Assembly (NCBI GenBank): GCA_900317515.1
Contig: ONHA01000008.1
Coordinates: forward strand, 1-64,000
From: an uncultured Eubacteriales bacterium
GTDB lineage: Bacteria > Bacillota > Clostridia > Lachnospirales > Lachnospiraceae
Length of the DNA: 64,000 nucleotides
Reading direction: 5' to 3'
Positions 7,622 through 16,864 of the stretch are shown one piece after another. Position 1 is the first letter of the stretch. Every line of letters begins with the position of its first letter. Made by a program: the position numbers and the translations under genes. Below the pieces are notes generated by a model, which saw only the letters and a list, made by a program, of their open reading frames with translations, did not search any database and was not told where the DNA came from.

Positions 7622-9244
7622 ATGCGCAAAAAACAGTATTGGACCCCGCTGATTCTGAGCCTGTCCCTGCTTCTTTCGGCCTGCGGCGGCGCCGGCACAT
7701 CCGCAGAACAGCCGGCACCTGAGTCTGCCGCGCCGGCAGCCGAAAGCACGGCACCGGCTCCGACGGAAGCCGCAGAAGAAACGCCGTTTCAGGCTTTCCC
7801 GGACGAACCTTACGAGGCTGTGGAATATAATCTTTACCCCGCGCCGGAAGGAGCTTACGTCGGAGATGTCATGCCTTTTGTGACCGACGAGGGCGAACTG
7901 GAGCTGTATTATCTCTACGATACCGGCCATAACGGGCAGGGCTATCACCCGGTCTACAAATACAGCACGTCTGATTTTTCAGGCTATACGGACCACGGCA
8001 TGGCGCTCAATTACGGACTGATGTCCGAGCCGGACCCCGCGCTGGGAACCGGCTGCGTCATGCAGGATCAGAACGGCGGATATCATCTTTTCTATACAGG
8101 TCATAATGATACCGGAAACGCCGGCAAGGGCAAGGAATGCGTCATGCATGCGACAAGCACGGACCGCGAGAACTGGACCAAGGACGGTGATGTCCTCTTC
8201 TATGCGCCGGAAGGCTGCTCCAAGGATGATTTCCGTGATCCGGAGGTCTTCTGGGTGGAGAGAGATCAGTGCTACTGGCTCCTGATCGCGGCCCATGAGG
8301 AGACGCTCGGCGGCGTCGTGCTCAAGTACACATCAACGGATCTCAAAAACTGGGAGCTCTTCGGACCGATCTTCGCTCCGATGTCTCATTACATGTGCGA
8401 GTGCCCGGCCCTCTTTGAGATGGGCGGCACCTGGTATCTCACCTACAGCTGGGACTGCTGTACCTATTATGCGATCGGCGATTCCATCGACGGACCGTTT
8501 GTGGCGCCGAAAGACAATATCCTCGACGGCAAGGGCATTTCGGAGGGCAGCGGTTTCGTCTTCTACGCGGCCAAGCCGGCGAAAATGGCGGACAACACGT
8601 ATCTCTGCGGATGGATCGGCCAGGCCGGCCTGAGTTCGGACTCCGGTGTCTACCAGTGGGCCGGAAATGTAATGGTCCATCAGATCGTCCGGCATGAGGA
8701 CGGAACTCTGGGTCTTAAGGCGCCCGAGCCCCTCGACGGGTATTTCACTGAGGACAGGCCTGTAAATGCCGGTGCGGTGAGAGGAGATGTTGCGATCAGC
8801 GGCAATAATATCACGCTCTCGGCGGAGTCCGGTGATTACGCGCTGGCGGACATGGGAACACGGCCGGCTTCGATGACGCTCGAGTGCGATGTGACACTGG
8901 ATGAGGACGGCCGCGTCGGATTTGCATTCGGCGGCAGCGAAAGCGATGAGACCTGGAATGCGCTGTGTCTGGATGCCAGCCGGAACGTGCTGCGCTACGA
9001 AGGCCTGGAGATCACAGACCTCGAGACCTATGATCCTCAGGCATTCACCAGGTTTGATTTCAACCGTGCGGACTCGCACCATGTCAAACTGGTATGCGAG
9101 AATGAGATCGTCGTCATGTACGTGGACGGCGTGAAGGCGCTCGGATCCCGTATCGCTCACTCGACGAACGGGGCCCACATCGGCGTCTTTGCCGACGGAT
9201 GCGGAGCAAGCTTCAGCAACATCGAGATGAAACTGCCGGGATAA
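7622..9244 (+). CDS. GH32-like glycoside hydrolase lipoprotein
   Basis: 540 residues. A lipoprotein signal peptide ends in the lipobox LSAC, followed by an Ala/Pro/Glu linker to about residue 60, a five-bladed propeller and a C-terminal beta-sandwich (about 385-540). GH32 (beta-fructosidase) active-site blocks are recognisable: GDVMPF (Asp82 as nucleophile candidate), FRDPE (Asp206) and ECPALF (Glu260), with spacing close to family members. The canonical WMNDPNG is replaced by VGDVMP, so the substrate may differ. The start is the ATG 7 nt after GGAAAGGAG. Membrane-attached extracellular enzyme, probably for fructans or sucrose-like sugars, under LacI control. Confidence 0.85.
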   Translation: MRKKQYWTPLILSLSLLLSACGGAGTSAEQPAPESAAPAAESTAPAPTEAAEETPFQAFPDEPYEAVEYNLYPAPEGAYVGDVMPFVTDEGELELYYLYDTGHNGQGYHPVYKYSTSDFSGYTDHGMALNYGLMSEPDPALGTGCVMQDQNGGYHLFYTGHNDTGNAGKGKECVMHATSTDRENWTKDGDVLFYAPEGCSKDDFRDPEVFWVERDQCYWLLIAAHEETLGGVVLKYTSTDLKNWELFGPIFAPMSHYMCECPALFEMGGTWYLTYSWDCCTYYAIGDSIDGPFVAPKDNILDGKGISEGSGFVFYAAKPAKMADNTYLCGWIGQAGLSSDSGVYQWAGNVMVHQIVRHEDGTLGLKAPEPLDGYFTEDRPVNAGAVRGDVAISGNNITLSAESGDYALADMGTRPASMTLECDVTLDEDGRVGFAFGGSESDETWNALCLDASRNVLRYEGLEITDLETYDPQAFTRFDFNRADSHHVKLVCENEIVVMYVDGVKALGSRIAHSTNGAHIGVFADGCGASFSNIEMKLPG

Positions 9245-9274
9245 ACGGCGGAAGTAAATACGTTCGTACATAAT

Positions 9275-9311
9275 AAAAACACCCCTCGGAGAGTTTCCAA
9301 GGGGTGTTTTT
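9275..9311. terminator. Bidirectional terminator
   Basis: AAAAACACCCCT and AGGGGTGTTTTT flank a 13-nt loop. The A-run and T-run serve both the GH32 gene and the convergent MATE gene. Confidence 0.9.
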
Positions 9312-9331
9312 CATGCATACGGCTGCGGAAG

Positions 9332-10666
9332 TCAGCAGGCAAGGGCAATCTGCCGGTTCCAGCTGCTCGAGAGCGCAAGGGCGATCACCGTGGAAATCAG
9401 AGTCGTGACCGCGTTCGCGTAGATGATACCGGAAAGCCCGAAGAGGCGCTCCATGAGGAGCAGGACCGGGAGAAAAACCAGGCCTTTCTGCAGGAGAGAG
9501 GTCAGGGTCGCGTAGGCGACTTTCCCGGTGGCCTGCAGATAGGTGGAGCACATATGGTAGACGCTCTCGACGGGAACAGCCAGCAGAGTGCCGAGCATCA
9601 TCTGCGAGCCCAGAGAGATGATCTCCGGGTCCGGGCTGAAAGCCGCGACGAACTGGCCGCGGAAGAGGAAGAAGAAGACGGACATGACTGCCGCGAAGAC
9701 AAAGCAGACGCCGCCTACGCCGAGGACGATTTTGCGGAGCCGCGCCAGATCCCTGCGGCCGTACACGTATGAGATGGCCGGCTGCACGCCCATGCAGAAA
9801 CCCATGGCGATCATCGGGATCAGCATGGCGCTCTTGCCGGAGACACTGCGGGCGGCGATGACTTCATTTCCGTAGGAGACCGTGAGGCGGTTCGAGACGG
9901 TGGAGCTGAAGCTCATGAGCAGCGTGCTGGCCGCCATCGGGAAACCGAGGCTCAGCACATGGAGAGAAATGTCTCTGCGGAGGGTGAAATCCTTCGGGGA
10001 CAGAGAAAAAGCACTCTTTTTGGACACGGCTATGAGCAGGAGCAGCAGGCTTACGATATTGCCGATGACGGTGGCGAGAGCGGCGCCGCTGCAGCCCCAG
10101 TGAAAGACCGCGATGAAGAGGGGGTCCAGGGCGACATTCAGCAGGGTGCCGGCAAGGGAGGCCAGCATGGCATTTTTGACATCTCCGTCGGCGCGGACCG
10201 TGTTGCCCAGAGCGCCGCTCATGATCATGAAAGGCGCGCCGAGGGCCAGGATCCGGAGGTATTCCGCAGTGTAGGCGGCAGTGGACTCATCGGCTCCGAG
10301 AAAGGAGAGAAGAGGGTTCATTCCCGCGATGATCATGGCGCCGAGCACAATGCCGACACCGAGGGAGGCGTAGAGGACGAAGGCGCTGTACTGCTTCACC
10401 AGATCTTCCCGGCCTTCGCCGAGGGCGATGGAGCTCGCCGTGCAGCCGCCGAACCCGATCAACGTATTGAAGGCGGAGATGGCGGAGAAGACCGGGCCTG
10501 CCAGGGAGATGGCGGCCAGCTGGTACCGGTCGCCGGACCTGCCGATGAAGAAGACGTCGGCCATATTGTAGAGGACGGTGACCATCATGATCAGGATGAC
10601 GGGGAGGCTGAGTTTTACGAGGAGTTCCGTGATGCTTCCTTCGCGCATAAGCTTTTCATTTTTCAT
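9332..10666 (-). CDS. MATE-family efflux transporter (first of three)
   Basis: 444 residues with twelve predicted membrane helices in two homologous halves. The opening 'LPVILIMMVTVLYNMADVFFIG' is diagnostic of the MATE/NorM-DinF family, a cation- or proton-coupled multidrug or metabolite exporter in the cytoplasmic membrane. It is divergent from a TetR-type regulator across about 140 bp, so that regulator may control it. The ATG is preceded by AAGGAG. Confidence 0.93.
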   Translation of the reverse strand: MKNEKLMREGSITELLVKLSLPVILIMMVTVLYNMADVFFIGRSGDRYQLAAISLAGPVFSAISAFNTLIGFGGCTASSIALGEGREDLVKQYSAFVLYASLGVGIVLGAMIIAGMNPLLSFLGADESTAAYTAEYLRILALGAPFMIMSGALGNTVRADGDVKNAMLASLAGTLLNVALDPLFIAVFHWGCSGAALATVIGNIVSLLLLLIAVSKKSAFSLSPKDFTLRRDISLHVLSLGFPMAASTLLMSFSSTVSNRLTVSYGNEVIAARSVSGKSAMLIPMIAMGFCMGVQPAISYVYGRRDLARLRKIVLGVGGVCFVFAAVMSVFFFLFRGQFVAAFSPDPEIISLGSQMMLGTLLAVPVESVYHMCSTYLQATGKVAYATLTSLLQKGLVFLPVLLLMERLFGLSGIIYANAVTTLISTVIALALSSSWNRQIALAC

Positions 10667-10712
10667 AGTGAGGTCTCCTTGAAGGACTGTATTTTTATCA
10701 ATAAGCAGACAC

Positions 10713-10741
10713 TTGTTTTTTTATTACAGTTTTAGTATAGT
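10713..10741 (+). promoter_or_regulatory. Promoter of the TetR-phosphatase-dipeptidase-MATE operon
   Basis: TTGTTT, 17-bp spacer, TATAGT, about 60 nt ahead of the TetR start codon and inside the divergent region shared with the MATE gene, where a TetR protein could repress both directions. Confidence 0.6.
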
Positions 10742-10809
10742 TGTGGTATGACATAAGTTCAACCGATAATAACACGATATGTGTCGGATTAATAGCGAGG
10801 GAAAGCAGC

Positions 10810-11391
10810 GTGAATGTCAAAAACAATCGATTGAACCGGGAGACTGACAGAAAAATCATTCAGACGGTGTATGAGATGATGACCCGGGAGCACCGTCCGG
10901 TCGGTAAAATCACCGTGAGAGAGATCTGCGAGAAGGCGGACATCCATCGGTCCACCTTCTATGCCCACTACCAGGATGTCTATGATCTGGTCGAGAAGGT
11001 GGAGGAAAGCATGTCCCGCAGGCTGACGGAGACGTTTTTCAGGAAGCTTGACGAGAATGCCCACGCAAGGGAGTGCTTCGCGGAGCTTTTTTCTTTTATA
11101 AGGGAGCACCGGGAGTTTTATTATTATTATCTGGCGGAGGGCAGAAGGTTTGGCGTACTGCAGCTCGCATGGAACATGGTGAGGGAACGGTACGACGAAT
11201 CGAATGTTACGGCCCATATGCTCGGAAGCGGCTCCGATAAGGAGATGGAGTACCACGGGGCATTCTTTTTCACGGGTATGACGACCGTGGTGCGGATGTG
11301 GCTTCAGAACGGGTGCCGCGAGGAGCCGGAGGAACTCTATGACCTGATACGCCGGCAGGGAGCCGTGCAGGAGGCGATGATCGGCTGGTAG
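10810..11391 (+). CDS. TetR-family transcriptional regulator
   Basis: 193 residues from a GTG start placed 7 nt after GAGGGA; the frame extends upstream without a better site. The N-terminal TetR HTH is visible (KITVREICEKADIHRSTFYAHYQDVYDLVEKVE), followed by an all-helical ligand domain with FYYYYLAEG and a C-terminal 'TetR_C_7/DhaS-like' look. It is first in an operon with a phosphatase, a VanX-like dipeptidase and a MATE pump, and divergent from another MATE. It probably controls these genes in response to a small molecule. Confidence 0.88.
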   Translation: MNVKNNRLNRETDRKIIQTVYEMMTREHRPVGKITVREICEKADIHRSTFYAHYQDVYDLVEKVEESMSRRLTETFFRKLDENAHARECFAELFSFIREHREFYYYYLAEGRRFGVLQLAWNMVRERYDESNVTAHMLGSGSDKEMEYHGAFFFTGMTTVVRMWLQNGCREEPEELYDLIRRQGAVQEAMIGW

Positions 11392-11435
11392 GGCTGTGAA
11401 CAGTTTTGCTATGCGTCAGCCACGGAGGTAAAACT

Positions 11436-12230
11436 ATGTCGAAAAATAAAACCATCAAGGATATTTCGCCGGAACGCAACATCCGGGATCTGGGAGGTCT
11501 TCGAACAAAGGACGGAAGATATGTGAAGAGAGGGCTCCTTATAAGGAGCTCCGCGCCGGCATTTTTTGATGAGGATGAGCTCGAGCCGGTTCGCAGGCTG
11601 GGGCTTAAGACGATCCTGGACTTCCGTTCGGAAAAAGGGGTAAGGAAGAGCCCGGACCCGGTTATCGAAGGGGCGGAGTATTTCAATAAGTGCGCCGCGT
11701 TTCAGAATTTTCCGGATGATCTCAATTCGCCGAAGGAGCTCATGAGTCTTATTTTCGATGAGGACCAGAAGGGAAATCTTACCGATGTGCTGGTATCGAG
11801 CTACACGGCCTCGCTGGCATTTTCGAATGAGTCCTACCGGTTTATGTTTGACCGGCTTCTGGAAGGCAAGGCCCCGCTACTTTTCCACTGCTCGAACGGC
11901 AAGGACCGGACGGGCGTGGCCGCGATGCTGATCCTGCTTGCCCTGGGGGTCGATGAGGAGGCGGTCAAGGCGGATTTTCTTCTCAGCAACGAGAGCCGGA
12001 AGGGCGTGATCGAGGGGCTTATGAAAAAATACGAGGTTTTCGCCTCCCGGTCGGACAACGCAAGATCGCTCTTCACCATGATCGGCGGCGTTCTGCCCGA
12101 GTCGGCGGACATGATGATGTCCGAGATCCTGGAGCGGTACGGGACCTACGAGAACTATATGGAGCAGGAGTACGGTTTTGACGAAGAGAAACTTGCGAGA
12201 TTCAGGAATATGTATCTCGAATCAGAGTAA
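11436..12230 (+). CDS. Tyrosine-protein phosphatase (dual-specificity-like)
   Basis: 264 residues. The phosphatase loop HCSNGKDRTG matches HCxxGKDRT, with the catalytic Cys and Arg five residues apart. N-terminal blocks RNIRDLGGL and TILDFRSEKG are typical of the Y_phosphatase3 group of bacterial tyrosine or phosphoinositide phosphatases. The start is the ATG 6 nt after GGAGGT. It lies 44 nt after the TetR gene and 24 nt before the dipeptidase gene, so it is operon-borne. Substrate unknown. Confidence 0.9.
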   Translation: MSKNKTIKDISPERNIRDLGGLRTKDGRYVKRGLLIRSSAPAFFDEDELEPVRRLGLKTILDFRSEKGVRKSPDPVIEGAEYFNKCAAFQNFPDDLNSPKELMSLIFDEDQKGNLTDVLVSSYTASLAFSNESYRFMFDRLLEGKAPLLFHCSNGKDRTGVAAMLILLALGVDEEAVKADFLLSNESRKGVIEGLMKKYEVFASRSDNARSLFTMIGGVLPESADMMMSEILERYGTYENYMEQEYGFDEEKLARFRNMYLESE

Positions 12231-12254
12231 GGGACAGAACAGGAGGCTTGTGAG

Positions 12255-12914
12255 ATGAGAACCGAGTACAGAAATGATCCGGCCATGGACCCTTCCGGGT
12301 TCGTCGTGCTGGCGGACTACGTGCCTCACATCGTGCAGGAGATCAGATATTATTCGACCTACAACTTCATCGGGGAGCGCATCGACGGATACGAGGAGCC
12401 CTGTGCGCTTCTGACCATCGAGGCGGCGCGGGCTCTCAAGGCGGCGGCCTCCGAGCTCATCGTGCAGGGCTACCGGCTGAAGGTGTTCGACGCCTACCGC
12501 CCGGCTGTGGCGGTGAAGCATTTTGTGCTCTGGGGGATCGAGGACCAGGACATCCGGATGAAGCCCTACTTCTATCCGGAGCTTAACAAGACCGAGCTCT
12601 TTGCGAGAGGCTACATCGCGAAGCAGTCGAGCCACAGCCGGGGCAGCGCGGTGGATCTGACGCTCCTTGACATGAGCACCGGGAAGGAGGTCGATATGGG
12701 CAGCCCCTTCGATCTCTTCAGCCCGATCTCGCACCCGGACTGCCGGGAAGTCACGGAGGAGCAGTACGAGAACCGCATGCTCCTGCAGCGGGTGATGGTC
12801 AGAAACGGCTTTCAGCCGATCGACTGCGAGTGGTGGCATTTTGCACTGAAGTATGAGCCGTATCCGGATACATATTTTAATTTTCCGGTGTCGGCGGAGT
12901 ATCTGAAAAGATAA
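12255..12914 (+). CDS. D-alanyl-D-alanine dipeptidase (VanX/DdpX-like, peptidase M15D)
   Basis: 219 residues. The zinc-site signature SSHSRGSAVD (SxHxxGxAxD; zinc His and Asp) and the downstream EWWHF (catalytic Glu and third zinc ligand His) are both present, together with the FDAYRP block that holds the transition-state Arg. By family it splits D-Ala-D-Ala. No VanH or VanA ligase gene is in the window, so this is more likely a cell-wall recycling or nutrient enzyme than glycopeptide resistance. It sits in the TetR-phosphatase-MATE operon. Confidence 0.9.
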   Translation: MRTEYRNDPAMDPSGFVVLADYVPHIVQEIRYYSTYNFIGERIDGYEEPCALLTIEAARALKAAASELIVQGYRLKVFDAYRPAVAVKHFVLWGIEDQDIRMKPYFYPELNKTELFARGYIAKQSSHSRGSAVDLTLLDMSTGKEVDMGSPFDLFSPISHPDCREVTEEQYENRMLLQRVMVRNGFQPIDCEWWHFALKYEPYPDTYFNFPVSAEYLKR

Positions 12915-12933
12915 AAAGAAAGATTCAAAGGAA

Positions 12934-14298
12934 ATGAAAAACAGGCGGTTTTTATTTGAGGAGGACTCTGTCCCGCACGCCCTCGGTGTGATGGCGCTGC
13001 CGGCCATTGTGAGCCAGCTGATCACGCTCATCTACAATATGGCGGACACCTGGTTCGTAGGCAGGACCGACAACCCCTACATGGTGGCGGGCTGTTCGCT
13101 GGTGCTGCCTGTCTTTATGTTAACCATTGTTATCGCAAATGTCTTCGGAAGCGGAGGAGGAACGCTGATCTCCCGCCTGATCGGAAGCGGGGAGGATGAG
13201 GAGGCCTCGCGCGTATCGGCCGCCTCGCTCTGGATGGCGATCCTGTCCGCGGGGATGTTTTCATTTCTCTGCCTTATCTTTATGACGCCGCTCCTTAAGT
13301 TCCTCGGAGCGAGCGACAACGTGCTCACCTATGCAAGGCAGTACATGTTTTTCGTGGTGGTGCTCGGAGGTGTGCCGGTCATAGTGAGCAACACGCTCTC
13401 ATCCATGCTTCGCAGCATCGGGCTCTCGGGCAAGGCCTCCTTCGGCCTCAGCATGGGCGGGCTCCTCAACATCGCGCTGGATCCGCTCTTTATGTTTGTG
13501 CTGCTGCCGGAGGGGTATGAGGTCATGGGGGCGGCCGTCGCGACGCTCATAAGCAACCTCACGGTTCTTGTCTATTTTATCATCACCTATCGAAAGGCCT
13601 GCGCCGAGACTGTCCTTAGGGGGCGCATGCAGGGAAAATATCCCAAGAGAGAATCCCTTTTATCGGTCTTCGGGGTCGGCATTCCGGCGGCTGCGGCCGT
13701 GTTCTTATTCGACCTCTGCAATATTGTCATCAACCGGCTCTCCTCAGCCCACGGGGACATCGAGCTGGCGGCCATCGGCATCGTCCTCAAGGTGGAGCGG
13801 CTGCCCCTTAACATCGGAGTCGGCATCTGCCTCGGCATGGTCCCGCTTCTTGCGTACAGCTATGCCGCCGGGATGAGGGAGCGCATGGATGCCGTCTTTA
13901 AGTTTGGAAGAGCCGTCGGGCTGGCGGTCGGGATCGTGAGCGTGATTCTCTATTACAATTTCGCACCGGTGATCATGCGGGCCTTTATCGGGGACGCGGA
14001 CACGGTGCGGTTCGGCACGCAGTTCCTCAGAGCCAGGTGCTTTGCGACGCCGCTCATGTTCCTGTGCTTCAGCATGGTGCATTTTACGCAGGCGATCGGG
14101 CGGGGTAAAGAGGCGCTTTACCTTGCGGTGATCCGGCAGCTCATTTTCAATATTCCGATCCTGTTTCTCATGGACCGGCTCTTCGGGATGACCGGGATCG
14201 TCTGGACCCAGGTGATCGCCGACATCTTTACGGTCACGGCCTCCTACATCATCTATGCGGGGATCCGGAGGCAGGAGGGATGGCCGGCGGGAATATGA
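12934..14298 (+). CDS. MATE-family efflux transporter (second)
   Basis: 454 residues, twelve predicted membrane helices; the MATE opening PAIVSQLITLIYNMADTWFVGR and the repeat of this pattern in the second half are clear. Last gene of the TetR-led operon, 19 nt after the dipeptidase. The ribosome binding site is weak (AAAGGA very close to ATG), which fits translation coupled to the gene before it. Substrate unknown. Confidence 0.92.
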   Translation: MKNRRFLFEEDSVPHALGVMALPAIVSQLITLIYNMADTWFVGRTDNPYMVAGCSLVLPVFMLTIVIANVFGSGGGTLISRLIGSGEDEEASRVSAASLWMAILSAGMFSFLCLIFMTPLLKFLGASDNVLTYARQYMFFVVVLGGVPVIVSNTLSSMLRSIGLSGKASFGLSMGGLLNIALDPLFMFVLLPEGYEVMGAAVATLISNLTVLVYFIITYRKACAETVLRGRMQGKYPKRESLLSVFGVGIPAAAAVFLFDLCNIVINRLSSAHGDIELAAIGIVLKVERLPLNIGVGICLGMVPLLAYSYAAGMRERMDAVFKFGRAVGLAVGIVSVILYYNFAPVIMRAFIGDADTVRFGTQFLRARCFATPLMFLCFSMVHFTQAIGRGKEALYLAVIRQLIFNIPILFLMDRLFGMTGIVWTQVIADIFTVTASYIIYAGIRRQEGWPAGI

Positions 14299-14300
14299 AC

Positions 14301-14311
14301 GGAACCGTCCC
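14301..14311 (+). repeat. Single half-site of the GGGACGGTTC family
   Basis: GGAACCGTCCC occurs just after the MATE stop codon, matching one arm of the palindromic elements elsewhere, but without a partner arm. Confidence 0.3.
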
Positions 14312-14409
14312 GCTCTGTAAAAAAGACTTTGCCGGAGGGGGGAGCTGTGGTATGATGAAATGTAAGGGTTTTCAATAATAGCGCCATTAGGCTGAAAGAG
14401 TTTACATAA

Positions 14410-15918
14410 ATGAGTCTTAATTCACTTCTCTTTATCCTGTTTGTCGTCCTTGCGGTCACGGTCTACTACCTCATCCCGGGGAAATATCAGTGGTGCTGGC
14501 TGCTCGCCGCCAGCTACATGTATTATCTTGCGAACAGCCGCGGGCTGGTCATTTTCCTTATCGCGGCGACGGTCACGACCTTCTTCGGGGCGCGGTTCAT
14601 CGAACGGGAGGCGGATGACAAAAGGCGGCGGCTCATCATGCTCGCCGTGCTGATCCTCAACTTCGGGATCCTGGGCGTCCTCAAGTACACCAATTTTATC
14701 ATTTTCAATATCAACGGGATCACGCGGGGGAGCATCTCCTTCGTCGACTTCGCGCTCCCGCTCGGGATCTCCTTCTACACCTTCCAGTCGATGGGGTATC
14801 TTCTCGACGTCTACTGGAAGCGGCAGGAGGCTGAGAAAAATCTTTTTAAGTTCGCGCTCTTTGTGTCCTTCTTCCCTCAGATCCTGCAGGGACCGATCGC
14901 GCGGTATTCGAGGCTCGCGGGGCAGCTCTATGCGTCCCACCGGGCGGACGCCGCGAGGATCGAGCGGGCAATCCTCCGCATCCTCTGGGGATTTTTCAAG
15001 AAGATGGTCATCGCGGACAACGCGCTCTACTTCGTGAACGCGCTTTTCGACGAGTATCAGTCCTACCCGGGGCTTGCAATTTTCGCCGTGCTCATGTATT
15101 CGCTGCAGCTCTATGGGGACTTCTCGGGCGGCATCGACGTGGTCGTCGGAATCGGCATGCTCTTCGGCATCGAGATGGATGAGAACTTCCGGCAGCCGTA
15201 TTTTGCGGTGTCGATCTCCGATTTCTGGCACAGGTGGCACATCACGCTCGGCACCTGGATGAAGGACTACGTATTTTATCCGATCTCGCTGTCGGGCTGG
15301 ATGCGGTCCTTTAAAAAGATGAGCAAAAATGTCTTCGGCAAGAAGATCGCCCGGACGCTGCCGATCGCGGTCGCGAACGTCATCGTCTTTCTGGTGGTCG
15401 GCGTCTGGCACGGGGCGGCCTGGAAGTACATCGTCTACGGCCTCTACAACGGCCTCATCATCGGGATAAGCGGCATGCTGGCCGACAATTTCCGGGATAT
15501 GAGGAAAAAGCTTAAGATCGGGAAGGATTCGAAGCCGTTTTATCTCTTCCAAATCGTGCGGACCTTCCTCCTCGTCAATATCAGCTGGTTCTTTGACCGG
15601 GCGGATACGGTGGGGCAGGCATTTTCCATGATGAAAAATGCAGTGACCTGCTTCACCCCGGCGGAGCTCCTCACAATTCCGGTGGGACCCGGCGGCTCCA
15701 CGAATTTCACCCTGATCGCGCTCGGAATCATCCTCTTCGGGACTCTGGTCGTCTTTTGCGTGAGCCTCGTGAAGGAGCGGGGGACCGATCTTGCGGGGTT
15801 TATCATGGAGAAGCCTTTCATTTTCCGGATCGCACTGTATCTGATCATACTTATGATGCTGCCGGCTCTGGGACAGCCGCCTGCCATCACGGGAGGGTTC
15901 ATCTATGCGCAGTTTTAA
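14410..15918 (+). CDS. MBOAT-family O-acyltransferase (DltB/AlgI-like), locus 1
   Basis: 502 residues with about eleven membrane helices. Family blocks are intact: LPLGISFYTFQSMGYLLDVYW, FPQILQGPIAR, DFWHRWHITLGTWMKDYVFYP and the catalytic-histidine block VGVWHGAAWKYIVYGLYNG. MBOAT proteins move an acyl or amino-acyl group across the membrane onto an extracellular polymer. The 3' end overlaps the SGNH gene by 14 nt. The same pair with the same overlap occurs at 36.2-38.6 kb, but here no carrier protein or AMP ligase is adjacent. Confidence 0.93.
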   Translation: MSLNSLLFILFVVLAVTVYYLIPGKYQWCWLLAASYMYYLANSRGLVIFLIAATVTTFFGARFIEREADDKRRRLIMLAVLILNFGILGVLKYTNFIIFNINGITRGSISFVDFALPLGISFYTFQSMGYLLDVYWKRQEAEKNLFKFALFVSFFPQILQGPIARYSRLAGQLYASHRADAARIERAILRILWGFFKKMVIADNALYFVNALFDEYQSYPGLAIFAVLMYSLQLYGDFSGGIDVVVGIGMLFGIEMDENFRQPYFAVSISDFWHRWHITLGTWMKDYVFYPISLSGWMRSFKKMSKNVFGKKIARTLPIAVANVIVFLVVGVWHGAAWKYIVYGLYNGLIIGISGMLADNFRDMRKKLKIGKDSKPFYLFQIVRTFLLVNISWFFDRADTVGQAFSMMKNAVTCFTPAELLTIPVGPGGSTNFTLIALGIILFGTLVVFCVSLVKERGTDLAGFIMEKPFIFRIALYLIILMMLPALGQPPAITGGFIYAQF

Positions 15919-16864
15919 AAAGGCGGCAGTGCTCATCATCCTTGTGCTCTTTTTCGCGGGAAATGCACTGCTTTCCTATCTTCTTTACCCTTACACCTAC
16001 ACGCGGGCGATGTATCATGAGATGGAGACCGCGGATTACGACACGCTGATCGTCGGGGGCTCCCACGCAAAGTGCGGCATTGACCCGGCTGTGCTGGAGA
16101 GCGCCGCGGGCGTCCGCGCCATCAACGCCGCCCAGGGAGGCGAGCACTCGATCGACATGTATTACCTGGTGAGAGAGGCGGCAGCCGGAACGGATCTTAA
16201 AAATGTCATTCTGGAGATCGACCCCTCCTACTGGGTGGCCAGGCCGAACCAGACCAAGGAGTACGTCTCGCTCTACCACGAGTTTCCGCTCTCGGTCCGC
16301 AAGGCCGGCTACTTTGCCGACAAGATGCTGACGGCGGATTTTCGGACCGCTCCGTTTGAGTGGTACCTCTACCGCCAGCAGGCGGGCCATCTTCCGGGAC
16401 TCATCCGGGAGAAGCAAAGCGACGCCTACAAAAATTTTGACATCGCTCAGTTTACGGATGAAGTGCAGAGCTACCATGAGGACGGCTTTATCGCGCGTTT
16501 CCGTGTGGATGCGGGGACGACGCGGGAGGACGTGCCGGCCCTCTTCGACCGCGGGGATCTCAATGCAGATGAGCGGAAATACTTTGAGAAGCTGCACGCC
16601 TTCTGCAAAAAAGAGGGTATCGCGCTTACGTGCGTGATCACGCCGGTGCCGGAGACCTCCTATGAGGCTCACCGGGCGGCCTACGAGGACGCTTCGGCCT
16701 ACTTCGAGGCGCTCACGAAGGAGCAGGGCATTCGCTTTATCGATTACCTTTCGGATGAACGGGTCCCGCATGATTTAGAGGATTTCTGCGACAACGAGGG
16801 ACATATGTTTGAGGATACGGCCGGACGGTTTACGAAGGTACTTGCGGAGGACATTTTTAAATGA
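15905..16864 (+). CDS. SGNH/DHHW-like membrane-anchored protein (DltD-like role), locus 1
   Basis: 319 residues. One N-terminal anchor helix is followed by an extracellular domain with VGGSHAKCGIDP (GGSHA as nucleophile block), an Asn/Ala 'INAAQGGEH' block, 'EIDPSYW', and a C-terminal Asp/His region DNEGHMFED. This order fits the SGNH-type partner of MBOAT acyltransferases (DltD, AlgJ/X-like). The start follows GGGAGGG by 7 nt inside the end of the MBOAT gene. The last base pair overlap (ATGA) couples it to the FUSC-HAD gene. Confidence 0.8.
   Translation: MRSFKKAAVLIILVLFFAGNALLSYLLYPYTYTRAMYHEMETADYDTLIVGGSHAKCGIDPAVLESAAGVRAINAAQGGEHSIDMYYLVREAAAGTDLKNVILEIDPSYWVARPNQTKEYVSLYHEFPLSVRKAGYFADKMLTADFRTAPFEWYLYRQQAGHLPGLIREKQSDAYKNFDIAQFTDEVQSYHEDGFIARFRVDAGTTREDVPALFDRGDLNADERKYFEKLHAFCKKEGIALTCVITPVPETSYEAHRAAYEDASAYFEALTKEQGIRFIDYLSDERVPHDLEDFCDNEGHMFEDTAGRFTKVLAEDIFK

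Noticed and set aside
12255..14298. Glycopeptide (vancomycin) resistance cluster
   Set aside because: Only a VanX-like dipeptidase is present. VanH, a D-Ala-D-Lac ligase and VanRS are missing, and the neighbours are a phosphatase and a MATE pump.
14422..15939. Minus-strand 505-codon ORF opposite the first MBOAT gene
   Set aside because: Shadow frame; Asp/Arg/Glu/His-rich translation without domains, whereas the MBOAT motifs on the plus strand are complete.
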